Source: Aphodovivens avicola (lineage in GTDB: Bacteria; Actinomycetota; Coriobacteriia; Coriobacteriales; Eggerthellaceae). From it: DNA of 26,671 bases. Position numbers and translations under genes: made by a program. Numbering within the stretch: position 1 is the stretch's first letter; the number at the start of each line of letters is the position of its first letter. The stretch spans positions 1 to 26,671 of the forward strand of contig DVGW01000048.1 of NCBI GenBank assembly GCA_018712515.1, given 5' to 3'. The notes beneath the pieces were generated by a model. The model searched no databases. It had not been told where the DNA came from and saw only the letters and a list, made by a program, of their open reading frames with translations. Positions 14,759 through 22,854 of this stretch are shown here, piece after piece.

Positions 14759-14772
14759 AAAACACCTGTTTT
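14759..14772. promoter_or_regulatory. Inverted repeat AAAACA-CC-TGTTTT
   Basis: Perfect six-base arms with a two-base spacer in the divergent nrdD/MFS region, in an AT-rich patch. It could be a binding site for a regulator of the exporter; no regulator gene is adjacent. Confidence 0.35.
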
Positions 14773-14910
14773 GCATACCCCCTGATGGGCGCGAATCGCG
14801 CCTTTCGAGGCGGCGTCGCGCTGCCGAAAACGGCCCGCCGGGAATCCGCCGCGCCGACATGCTTTAGAATGGGACGCCGGATGGGATCGATCGGAAGGAA
14901 GGGGGGAAGC

Positions 14911-16176
14911 ATGGCGGCGAATGCGAGCGACGCCGAACGCGCGCCTTGGCTCACGCGCCCCCAGCCGCGGCTGCGCCTGGGCGGGCTGGTGCTCCTGCTG
15001 CTGGTCGCCTCCCTCATCACGCCGCTGTCCCTGGACATGTACACGCCGGCGATCCCCCGCATGGCAGGCTACTTCGGCACCGACGAGGCAACCGTCAACC
15101 TGACGTTGTGGGGCTACTACCTGCTCTTCGCCGCGGGCATGCTGGTGTTCGGACCCTTGAGCGACAAGTTTGGCCGACGCCCGATCCTGCTCGCCGGATT
15201 CGCGTTCTACGTGGTCGGCGGCGTCGCCTGCGCGCTCTCCCCCACCATCCACGCGCTCATCGGCGCGCGCCTCGTGCAGGCGGTGGGCGCGGGCGCGGTC
15301 AGCGCGGTGTGCATGGCGGTGGTGAAGGACTCGTTCCGCGCCGACCGCCGCGAGAAGATCCTGTCCATCATGCAGGTGCTCTTCGTCATCGGACCCGCCG
15401 CCGCGCCGAGCATCGGCACCGCCGTGCTCCAACTCGCCGACTGGCGCGCCACGTTCTGGGTGCTCTCCGCCGTGGGGGCGGTCTGCCTGGCCCTGACCCT
15501 GCTGTTCCGCGAGTCGCTCGACCCCGCCGAACGTACGGACGGCGGGTTGGCGTCGACGCTCGGGCAGCTGGGCTCCGTGGCCAAGGACCGCGGCTTCACG
15601 GCGTTCCTCATCATCACGAGCCTGTTCGAGGTCGCGTTCATGGGCTACATCGCGGTGGGGTCCTACATCTACATCGACTTCTTCGGCGTCGGCGAGGCGG
15701 GCTACAGCCTGTTCTTCGGCATCGCGGCGCTGCTCACGGCGACCGGCCCGTTCATCTGGCTGGCATGCTCGCACGTGACGAGCGCGCGGCGGTTCACGAC
15801 GATCCTGCTGGTGCTGAGCATCGCCCTGGGCGCCGCGATCATCCTGGTCGGCGAAAGCGGGCCGGTCGCGTTCTGCGCGCTGTTCAGCGCGTTCGCCATC
15901 GCGGAGGCGGCGGGGCGCCCCTACATGATGAACATCCTGCTCGAGCAGACCAAGCGCAACGCCGGCGCCGCGTCGGCGCTCATGAACTGCGTGCGCACGG
16001 GCGTGGGGTGCGTCGGCATGGTGCTCGCCGCCCTGCCGTGGACAAGCTACGTGTTCGACGTCGGCACGCTGATGGCGGGCGGCATGATCGTCTCGCTCGT
16101 CGGCTGGATCGCGCTTTTGCGCTCACGCACGCCGCTCGCGGGCATCAAGGAGGACGAACCGGTCTCTCCCTGGTGA
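14911..16176 (+). CDS. MFS exporter of the Bcr/CflA (DHA1) drug-resistance type
   Basis: A proton-coupled exporter in the cytoplasmic membrane, expected to move small amphipathic compounds outward. The 421 residues have about twelve membrane segments. The Bcr/CflA-like beginning is TPLSLDMYTPAIPRMAGYF (37-55), where the acidic residue in TM1 and the YTPAIP motif are typical, followed by MFS motif A, GPLSDKFGRRPILLAG. The half-repeat starts near residue 215. ATG 14911 is chosen because of the strong GGAAGGGGGGAAGC ribosome binding site; an in-frame ATG at about 14881 lacks one. Substrate unknown. It is divergent from nrdD and convergent with the propeller gene. Confidence 0.88.
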   Translation: MAANASDAERAPWLTRPQPRLRLGGLVLLLLVASLITPLSLDMYTPAIPRMAGYFGTDEATVNLTLWGYYLLFAAGMLVFGPLSDKFGRRPILLAGFAFYVVGGVACALSPTIHALIGARLVQAVGAGAVSAVCMAVVKDSFRADRREKILSIMQVLFVIGPAAAPSIGTAVLQLADWRATFWVLSAVGAVCLALTLLFRESLDPAERTDGGLASTLGQLGSVAKDRGFTAFLIITSLFEVAFMGYIAVGSYIYIDFFGVGEAGYSLFFGIAALLTATGPFIWLACSHVTSARRFTTILLVLSIALGAAIILVGESGPVAFCALFSAFAIAEAAGRPYMMNILLEQTKRNAGAASALMNCVRTGVGCVGMVLAALPWTSYVFDVGTLMAGGMIVSLVGWIALLRSRTPLAGIKEDEPVSPW

Positions 16177-16218
16177 GGACGCTTCGGCATCCTGCGCTCG
16201 CCCGGCTATTGAAAAACA

Positions 16219-16251
16219 ACGGGGCGCCGGGAGCCTCTCCCGACGCCCCGT
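16219..16251 (-). terminator. Intrinsic terminator of the haem-locus surface protein gene
   Basis: Outer arms ACGGGGCG/CGCCCCGT and inner arms CGGGAG/CTCCCG. On the minus strand the stem is followed by TTGTTTTTC, a classic T-tract. It lies between the converging exporter gene and 16289-20341. Confidence 0.85.
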
Positions 16252-16288
16252 CGCGCATCATGTCAGACGGATCGATGCGCCCGCAGCT

Positions 16289-19200
16289 CTATCTCCCGCG
16301 CCTGCGCATCCGCAGCGTCGCCGCCGTGCCGCCCGCCGCCACTGCGCTGACGAGGACCCCGGCAGCGACCGCTCCCAGCGGATCTCCCGTTCGGGACAAG
16401 CCGTTTCCGCCCGATGCGCCCTTGCGATCGGAATCGCCGCTCGGACGATCGCCGCCTGCGGGAACGACGTTTTCGCCATCCGCTTTCTGCAGATCGTCGA
16501 TTGCCGCCTGAAGCGCCGCGAGGGCGTCGTCGACGTCGCTTTGAGACGCCTGGGGATCCGCCAAGACCTCGCGCGCTGCCTCAAGCGCCGCCTCGAGATC
16601 GGCCCAGGTCCCCTGCGAGTAATCGCTCGCCTTCAGGCCCTCCGCCTCGGAAACGAGCTCCTCGAGCGCCTGCGTGTCGACATCGGCGCGCATCAGCGCC
16701 CCGTAGGCCTCCTGCAGGCTCGCCAGCGCCGCATCCGCCTGGTTCTGCGTGGTGGCGTCATCGACGAGCAGCGCTTGCGCCGCCGCCAGCGCCTCCGAGA
16801 ACGCGCTCCAGCTTTCGGGAGTATAGAGCGCCGGGTCAAGCCCGTCGACCTTGTCCACGAACGCCCTCAGCTCGTCGAGATCGGCCGTAACCGCTTCGAC
16901 CAGCGCGTCACGCGCCGCAGCGAGCATCGCAGCCGCTTGATCGACATCCTCCTGCGCCGCATCGGCATTCGCCAGCACTTCCCGCGCCTCTTGGAGCCGC
17001 GTCGCGAACGACGACCACGACTCGGGAGTGTAATCCGCCTCGACCAGCGCGCCGGCCTCGTCGACGAGCTGCTGCAGCGCCGTAAAATCGACCGGCTTCT
17101 CGCGGTAGTCGAACGCGAGCAGCATGCTGGAGAACTCGTTGCCTCCGGCCACGTTGCCCGACGCCGCGAAATCGCCGTCGGAGGACTCGCCGTACACGAG
17201 CGCGCCCAGCTGGTAGTCGTTGATCGCAACCAGATCGGCGGAGTAGTCGCCCAGCGTGCCTCCGATCGTCTCAAGCGAGATCATGCCGCCTTGTTTGTCG
17301 AACATCGCAACGAAGACGTCCATGCTGCCCTTGTTGAGATCCTGGAAATCCAGATTGGTGCCGCGCGAGTCGCCGATCATCGCATAGCCGTCGGCAAGCT
17401 CGACCACGCGCTTGGCCTCGCTGTTCTCGGTGCTGGTGACGAACCGCGACCACTCAGCGTTGCCGGAGGCATCGCATTTCAGCAGGTAGGCGTTGTTATA
17501 GGCGGTTTCGTTGGCGCCTGCAAACGTCCCCGTAGACGAGCTGGTGCCGCCGGACAGGATGAAGCCGCCGTCGGAGGTCGCCGTGACCGAAGACAGATAG
17601 TCGCTCTTGTCGCCGCCGTAGGTGCGCAGCCACTTGACTTCGCCGGTCGACGCATCGAGTTCAGCCGCGAACAGGTCGAACAGATCACCGAAGTAATCGG
17701 TGCCCTCGAAGTCGCCGCTGCCCGAGCAGGTGTAGCCGGCAAGGATGACGTTGCCGCTGGCAAGCAGATCGATGCCGGCGTCGGTCGACTCGATGTTCTT
17801 GCCGCCGATGGCGCGCGTCCACACCACGTTGCCCGAAGCGTCGTACTTGACGACCACCAGGTCGAACAGCCCCTTGTTGAGATCGGTCATGTCGCCGTCG
17901 GACGACGCCGTCTCGATGACGGCGAGCATCCCGCCGTCAGGAGTCGCCTTCACGCTTTTGACCTGGTCATGCCCGCTTCCGCTGAAACCGCGCATCCATA
18001 CCAGGTTCATCGACGCGTCAAAGCGCGCGACGTAGCCATCGTTCTCGCCCCAGGCGCCGTCTTCCTGCGCAAGATCGGCGAAATCGCCCGAGGGGACAAG
18101 GCTCGTCAGCGAATCGAGCTGGTAGGAGCCGCCGGCGAAGAACCCGCCATCCCCCGCCGCATCGACTGAAGCGACGTACGCATTGGTGTAGGGTTCGGCA
18201 GCCGAGAGGAACCTCACGGACAAAAGCTCCCCCGATTGGCTGTACGCGGATAAGAACGCCGAGGAAGCCGTCGCCGGCCGTCCCGCGAACTCTCCATCAT
18301 AGGAGTACGCCTGGCCGCCCACGACGACGGTGCCGTCGGAAAGCACGGTTTCGGAGTTCGCGTAGTCGGTGCTGGAACCGCCGATAGCGACCTTCCACGA
18401 GGTCTCGAAATCGGGCTGCGTCACCTGGACGGGCTCGAAATAGGGCGGCGTGTCGTTCTCGACCGCGTCGGCGGGATCGAAATGCAGCCGGATAGCGCCC
18501 ATCGCATCCTCGATATGGATGCCAACATTCTCGTCGAGCGAGTCAAGCGTGATCGTGCATGTTTTGACCTGGGTGGTGGCATCGTAGGAATCCCAGTCGG
18601 CAGGGACGAGCTCGCCGTCGCGTTCATAGGACACCGCACCCAGCGTCGAGGCGTTGACCTGGGATCCCATGATCTCGGCGTTGGTGAAGTAGAACGTCAC
18701 AACATACTGCTCGCCGGTCTTTTCGACAAACGCCGCCTCGTGGAGCATCGGCGCCATCATCGAGGGACGATCCTCTGAGGCGTGCCAAGCGGTTACGGGC
18801 ACCAGGTAGGTCTCGCCTGGGAAGGTCTCGACGACCGAGGCGTTCAGGTTGAGCAGAAATCCGTCGACCTTGCCCTGCATGCCGGAAAACGGGCCGTCTG
18901 CGGAAGCAGTCGCCCCGAACAGCAGATAGTTCCGCTCGGAGTCGAGGATCATGCCGTTGGGGTAGTTCGTTCCGTTGGAGCGGTCGTCGATCGTGCCGCC
19001 GACGGTGCTCATCCCCAGATAGTCGCCCGTCGGGGAGAACGTCGCCACGTAGAGGTCGTTCGCCCCGTAGGCCTGCTGCCCGGTGAAGTCGAGGTCGTTG
19101 CCTTCGTAGGCGCCCGACATGACGTAGTTGCCGTTGGAGACGACCACGGCATCGCCATAGGCCTCGACGCTCGTCTCGAGCACGTTGATCCACTCGGCGT

Positions 19201-20341
19201 CGCCCTGCGCATCGATCTTGAGCAGATACGCGGAATCCGTTCCGGCAGCAGAGGTTTTGCCCTCGGAAAGCGTTCCGTCCGCCGACGCCGCCGTTCCGGC
19301 GATGATGTAGCCGCCGTCGGCCTGTTCGGGATCGACCTGCGGGCGCTCGCCGCCCTCGTCGTCAGAGAGTTCGACATCCTCAAGCGGAGCGCGCGTGATC
19401 GACGCGGCGACATCGTCCTCGGCGCCGCCGAACGTCTTGATCCACTCGGTGTTGCCCTCGGCGTCGAACTTGACCACGAGCGCGTCTTGCCCGCCCGCGT
19501 TGTAGGCGATGTCGCCATCGGCACCTTCGGCGCCGCGCGCGATCTCGGTGTAGCCGACCGCCGCATAACCGCCGTCGGGGTTCTTTACCACCTCGACGAG
19601 ACGATCCGCGCCGCTTCCGCCCAGCGTCTTTACCCATAGGAGGTTGAGTTCGGCGTCGAACTTGGCTATGACCGCATCGCTGGATCCGTGGTGTTCGACC
19701 GACGCCAGATCGCCGTCTTCCGACGAGAACTGGCCCACGACCACATAGCCGCCGTCCTGGGCCACCGCCACGTCGTAGAGCTCGTCTTTGTCGGATCCTC
19801 CGAGCGTGGCGGTCTTGAGCAGCTCGCCATCAGCGGACAGAAGGGCTATCGAACCGTCATAGCCTCCTTTGCCCTTGCCGGCGAAATCGCCATCCGACGA
19901 TTGGCTCGCTCCCACCGCGACGATTCCCCCGTCGCGCGTCTGGGCGACGGCGTTGAAGTAGTCGGTTTTTGAGCCGCCGACGAACGTCTGCCACACAGCG
20001 CCGCCTGCCGCATCGGTTTGAGCCACGAAGGCGTCGCGGCCGCCCTTGGCGCCCTCGACTCCCTCGACCTTGTTCCCGTCGAAGCATCCGACGGCGACCG
20101 TGCCTCCCTCGACGAGGGATGCCGCATCGTTGATGCGGTCGCAATACGACAGCGTCAACGATGACGTGCCCGTCGAGCCGTAGAGCTTCGTCCAGTTCAC
20201 CAGCTCGGATGACGCATCCGAACCCTCTTGCGCGTCATCGGCCCAAGCGGACGGCGCCGAAGCGAGCCCCATCCCGCCGATCGCCAATGCCACGGCGAGC
20301 GAGGCTCCTCCCCATTTTCGCATCACCTTTTCCCTGAACAT
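16289..20341 (-). CDS. Sortase-anchored surface protein: 7-repeat propeller, NEAT-like domain, second 7-repeat propeller, three FIVAR repeats
   Basis: A 1350-residue cell-wall protein, probably a haem or haemoprotein binder. The start ATG at 20339-20341 follows AAGGAGAAGG; a longer frame adds ten unlikely residues. Order: signal peptide (1-34, cleavage after SAWA); seven repeats of about 60-84 residues (50-505) built on W-x-K-T-x-G-G ... DGGYxxVG ... DAxVxKFDAxGN; a NEAT-like domain (about 510-625, starting TYLVPVTAWHASEDRPSMM); seven more repeats (649-1084); three FIVAR-type helical repeats (about 1085-1289); a Gly/Ser linker; and LSRTGDP (1315-1321), a hydrophobic stretch and RMRRRGR. Each group of seven fits one seven-bladed beta-propeller. 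It is downstream of the haem ABC transporter and DUF454 genes, 99 bp away, behind a possible metal-responsive operator (20390-20403). Confidence 0.85.
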   Translation of the reverse strand: MFREKVMRKWGGASLAVALAIGGMGLASAPSAWADDAQEGSDASSELVNWTKLYGSTGTSSLTLSYCDRINDAASLVEGGTVAVGCFDGNKVEGVEGAKGGRDAFVAQTDAAGGAVWQTFVGGSKTDYFNAVAQTRDGGIVAVGASQSSDGDFAGKGKGGYDGSIALLSADGELLKTATLGGSDKDELYDVAVAQDGGYVVVGQFSSEDGDLASVEHHGSSDAVIAKFDAELNLLWVKTLGGSGADRLVEVVKNPDGGYAAVGYTEIARGAEGADGDIAYNAGGQDALVVKFDAEGNTEWIKTFGGAEDDVAASITRAPLEDVELSDDEGGERPQVDPEQADGGYIIAGTAASADGTLSEGKTSAAGTDSAYLLKIDAQGDAEWINVLETSVEAYGDAVVVSNGNYVMSGAYEGNDLDFTGQQAYGANDLYVATFSPTGDYLGMSTVGGTIDDRSNGTNYPNGMILDSERNYLLFGATASADGPFSGMQGKVDGFLLNLNASVVETFPGETYLVPVTAWHASEDRPSMMAPMLHEAAFVEKTGEQYVVTFYFTNAEIMGSQVNASTLGAVSYERDGELVPADWDSYDATTQVKTCTITLDSLDENVGIHIEDAMGAIRLHFDPADAVENDTPPYFEPVQVTQPDFETSWKVAIGGSSTDYANSETVLSDGTVVVGGQAYSYDGEFAGRPATASSAFLSAYSQSGELLSVRFLSAAEPYTNAYVASVDAAGDGGFFAGGSYQLDSLTSLVPSGDFADLAQEDGAWGENDGYVARFDASMNLVWMRGFSGSGHDQVKSVKATPDGGMLAVIETASSDGDMTDLNKGLFDLVVVKYDASGNVVWTRAIGGKNIESTDAGIDLLASGNVILAGYTCSGSGDFEGTDYFGDLFDLFAAELDASTGEVKWLRTYGGDKSDYLSSVTATSDGGFILSGGTSSSTGTFAGANETAYNNAYLLKCDASGNAEWSRFVTSTENSEAKRVVELADGYAMIGDSRGTNLDFQDLNKGSMDVFVAMFDKQGGMISLETIGGTLGDYSADLVAINDYQLGALVYGESSDGDFAASGNVAGGNEFSSMLLAFDYREKPVDFTALQQLVDEAGALVEADYTPESWSSFATRLQEAREVLANADAAQEDVDQAAAMLAAARDALVEAVTADLDELRAFVDKVDGLDPALYTPESWSAFSEALAAAQALLVDDATTQNQADAALASLQEAYGALMRADVDTQALEELVSEAEGLKASDYSQGTWADLEAALEAAREVLADPQASQSDVDDALAALQAAIDDLQKADGENVVPAGGDRPSGDSDRKGASGGNGLSRTGDPLGAVAAGVLVSAVAAGGTAATLRMRRRGR

Positions 20342-20389
20342 GGAACCTTCTCCTTTCTTTGATCGGTCCATCTGTTAACGAGTAAAGAA

Positions 20390-20403
20390 TTAGACTTGTC
20401 TAA
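20390..20403. promoter_or_regulatory. Inverted repeat TTAGAC-TT-GTCTAA, candidate iron-dependent operator
   Basis: Perfect six-base arms with a two-base spacer, about 50 bp ahead of the propeller-protein start. The TTAG...CTAA ends resemble DtxR/IdeR-family operators. On the minus strand a TCTAAT -10-like hexamer overlaps it, with TTCATG 17 bp upstream, so binding would block transcription. The regulator assignment is inference. Confidence 0.5.
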
Positions 20404-20440
20404 CTCATAACCATGAAAAAGCGCCCCTGTCGCGAACACC

Positions 20441-20962
20441 TTATCGCTCGACCTCGCCCCCGTCCGTCTTCACGATGAAGCCGAAGTAGACGATATGGCC
20501 GATCCACACGAGCGCGAGCGCGATGCGGCCGATGGGGACGTTCGCCATCAGCGCGAACCCGATCCCCAGCAAGACGGTGACGGGGATGATGATCGTCAGC
20601 TTGGCCTTGACCGTCATTGAGCGCTTCGTCACATAGCCTTCGAGCACCTTCTTGTAAAGCTTGGTCGACTTGAACCAGGCGTTCAAACGCTCCGAGCTGC
20701 GCGCGAAGCAGAACGCCGCCAACAGCGCGAACGGCGTGGTGGGCAGAAACGGCAGCGCCACGCCGACAAGCGCCAGCCCGAAGAAGAGGAATCCCAGCCC
20801 GGCCCACACGTAGCGCGAGACGCAACGCGAGCCGCCCGCGGCTTCCGGGGAGACCTCGGCGGGAACTCCCGCCTTCGATGCCGCACCCTCCGCCTTGCAA
20901 GCGGCGTTGCGAGGCGCATCCCGCTCGCCAAGCACGTTCCCCATGACAGCCCCTTCCATCAT
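20441..20962 (-). CDS. DUF454 (YbaN-like) membrane protein
   Basis: A 173-residue inner-membrane protein. The family core runs from about residue 55 to the end: GLGFLFFGLALVGVALPFLP, TTPFALLAAFCFARSSERLN and FKSTKLYKKVLEG, followed by two more hydrophobic segments. This matches the DUF454/YbaN signature of an LPxLPTTPFxLLA hairpin plus FARSS. The start ATG at 20960-20962 has AAAGGAG ten bases upstream; a second ATG follows immediately. The N-terminal 50 residues are a polar, Ala/Glu-rich extension. The gene is 16 bp after the haem ATPase, so it is almost certainly in the same operon. Its biochemical function is unknown; a role in haem or iron transport follows from context only. Confidence 0.85.
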   Translation of the reverse strand: MMEGAVMGNVLGERDAPRNAACKAEGAASKAGVPAEVSPEAAGGSRCVSRYVWAGLGFLFFGLALVGVALPFLPTTPFALLAAFCFARSSERLNAWFKSTKLYKKVLEGYVTKRSMTVKAKLTIIIPVTVLLGIGFALMANVPIGRIALALVWIGHIVYFGFIVKTDGGEVER

Positions 20963-20978
20963 CGTTCCAACACTCCTT

Positions 20979-21830
20979 TCACACGGCGAGCACAAACGGC
21001 TTGCCCTCCACTTCCACCACGTCCAGATCGATCCCGTACACGCGCTTGATGACGTCCGGCGTCACCACCTCGCGCGGCGCGCCCTGAGCCACGATGCGGC
21101 CGTCGGCCAGCGCCACCACCTCGTCGCTGTAGCAAAGCGCCTGGTTGATGTCGTGCAGCACCATGACCACCGTGATGCCGAACTCGGCGTTCAGCCGCCG
21201 CACCAGGCGCAGGATGTCGAGCTGGTAGCGCACGTCGAGATACGTCGTGGGCTCGTCCAGCAGCAGGACTTTGGAGCCCTGCGCCAGCGCCATCGCGATC
21301 CACGCACGCTGCGCCTGCCCGCCCGACAGCGACGCCACCGGCGCGTCCGCAAGCTCGGAGAGCCCCGTCGTCTCCAGCGCCCAGGCGACCATGCGCTCGT
21401 CTTCGTCGGCGTCGCGCTTCTGCCCCAGGCCCTGGAAAGGGTAGCGGCCGTAGCCGACCAGCTTCTCGACCGACAGGTCTCCCGGCGCGGAGTTGCGCTG
21501 GTGCACGATGGCGACCAGCTTGGCGAAGTCCTTGAGGCGCAGGGCCGAGACGTCGCCCGAGCGCAGGAAGATGCCGCCCGCCTGGGGCTTGAGGTTTTTG
21601 GTCAAAAGGTTGAACAGGGTCGACTTGCCCGATCCGTTGGCGCCGATGAGGGTCGTGACCACGCCCTCGCGGATGTCGAGGTCGAGTCCGTCGAAGATGC
21701 GCGTGCCACGTCCGCCGACGGCCGCGCCGCCCTTGCCCGCCGCACGCCCGCCGTATGCGAAACCCAAGCCGCGCACGGTGAACACGTTGCCCGCCGCGCC
21801 GGCAGCGCGCGTCGTTTCGTTACTCGCCAT
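20979..21830 (-). CDS. Haem ABC transporter, ATP-binding protein (HtsC/FecE type)
   Basis: Provides ATP hydrolysis for the importer, on the cytoplasmic face of the membrane. The 283 residues have all nucleotide-binding motifs: Walker A GANGSGKST, Q-loop in VAIVHQRNSAPG, signature LSGGQAQR, Walker B VLLLDEPTTYLD, and H-loop VLHDINQ. The sequence belongs to the FecE/BtuD-like branch that serves iron, haem and cobalamin importers. There is a Gly/Ala-rich insertion near residues 27-42 between the first strands. The start overlaps the end of the permease gene by 11 bases, indicating translational coupling. The substrate is assigned from the neighbouring lipoprotein. Confidence 0.93.
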   Translation of the reverse strand: MASNETTRAAGAAGNVFTVRGLGFAYGGRAAGKGGAAVGGRGTRIFDGLDLDIREGVVTTLIGANGSGKSTLFNLLTKNLKPQAGGIFLRSGDVSALRLKDFAKLVAIVHQRNSAPGDLSVEKLVGYGRYPFQGLGQKRDADEDERMVAWALETTGLSELADAPVASLSGGQAQRAWIAMALAQGSKVLLLDEPTTYLDVRYQLDILRLVRRLNAEFGITVVMVLHDINQALCYSDEVVALADGRIVAQGAPREVVTPDVIKRVYGIDLDVVEVEGKPFVLAV

Positions 21831-22812
21831 AGCCGCTCCTCGCCCTCCTCAGCAGCACGATGAACAAGGGGCCGCCCACGATGGACATGATCACGGCGGC
21901 GCTGATCTCGTAAGGCGCCGCCACGGTGCGGCCGATCGTGTCGGCAAGAAGCAGCGTGAACGCCCCCAGCACGATCGCGTACGGGATGAGCACGCGATGC
22001 GACGTCCCCACCAAGATGCGCGCGATGTGCGGCACCAGCAGGCCCAGGAAGCTGATGGGTCCGATGATCGCCGTGCTCACCGACGCCAGCAGCACGCCCG
22101 CCGCCGACGCGGCGATGCGCGCGCGGTCGACGTTGAGGCCCAGCGAGCGCGCCGTCTTGTCCTCGAGAGCCAACAGGTCGCAGCGCTTCGCCATCAGCAG
22201 CGCGAGCGCCAACCCGATCGCCGCGTACACCGCAAGCGTCGCGAAGTCGTCCCAGGTCTTCATCGTGATGTTGGCGTCCACCAGGCTGGCGACGCCCGAC
22301 ATCGTCGAACCGGTGCCGGAATCGAACGCCGACATGAGCCCCGTGAACATGGCGCCGACCGCCACGCCCACCAGGATGATGCGCAGGGGCGACAGCCCGC
22401 CGCGCCACGACAGGCTGTACACCAGCCCGAACGCGACCAGCCCTCCCGCGAACGCGAACACCGGCGTGAAGAACAGCAGCATCGGGAAGAATGCCGTCAC
22501 CAGCACCGCCGCGAACGACGCGCCCGCGCTCACGCCGATGATGCCGGGGTCGGCGAGCGGGTTGCGGATCGCCGCCTGCAAAAGCACGCCCGCCACCGCG
22601 GTCGCCGCACCGCCGACCATCGCGATGAGGATGCGCGGAAGGCGCAGGTCGTAGATGGTGGACACCGTCTCGTCATAGGAGACGAACAAGCCGCTGAGCA
22701 GCTGCATCGGATTCACCTGCAAGCTGCCGGTGTTCACCGCGACGAAGAACAGCGCGATAAGCGCCGCCATCGTCACGAGGAAGGCCGCGACCTTCCGAGG
22801 GGTGGTCACCAT
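21820..22812 (-). CDS. Haem ABC transporter, permease (HtsB/FecCD type)
   Basis: Membrane channel of the importer, expected to form a homodimer. The 330 residues contain about nine to ten hydrophobic segments and FecCD family landmarks: LRLPRILIAMVGGAATAVAGVL, QAAIRNPLADPGIIGVSAGA, and the coupling region GPISFLGLLVPHIARILVG, followed by RTVAAPYEI. No second permease gene is present. It starts 42 bp after the lipoprotein gene with AAAGG upstream and overlaps the ATPase gene by 11 bases. Siderophore or cobalamin transport is possible for the family as a whole, but the adjacent haem-ligand lipoprotein and Shp-like gene point to haem. Confidence 0.93.
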   Translation of the reverse strand: MVTTPRKVAAFLVTMAALIALFFVAVNTGSLQVNPMQLLSGLFVSYDETVSTIYDLRLPRILIAMVGGAATAVAGVLLQAAIRNPLADPGIIGVSAGASFAAVLVTAFFPMLLFFTPVFAFAGGLVAFGLVYSLSWRGGLSPLRIILVGVAVGAMFTGLMSAFDSGTGSTMSGVASLVDANITMKTWDDFATLAVYAAIGLALALLMAKRCDLLALEDKTARSLGLNVDRARIAASAAGVLLASVSTAIIGPISFLGLLVPHIARILVGTSHRVLIPYAIVLGAFTLLLADTIGRTVAAPYEISAAVIMSIVGGPLFIVLLRRARSGYGE

Positions 22813-22854
22813 ATCGTTCGCCTTTCCGGCGCGTCGCCTTGCGGCACGCCATCG

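Larger units (their letters stand above)
14461..14910. other. Divergent regulatory region between nrdD and the MFS exporter (450 bp)
   Basis: No gene seen. It contains a long nrdD leader (about 14461-14635), a possible nrdD -10 TATCAT on the minus strand at 14636-14641, the NrdR boxes, an inverted repeat at 14759-14772, a hairpin GGCGCGA/TCGCGCC at 14788-14802, and a possible MFS-gene -10 TAGAAT at 14865-14870 on the plus strand. Confidence 0.55.

Noticed and set aside
20342..20371. Longer start for the propeller protein, adding MDRSKKGEGS
   Set aside because: The AAGGAGAAGG ribosome binding site lies inside this extension and serves the inner ATG, which begins a normal signal peptide.
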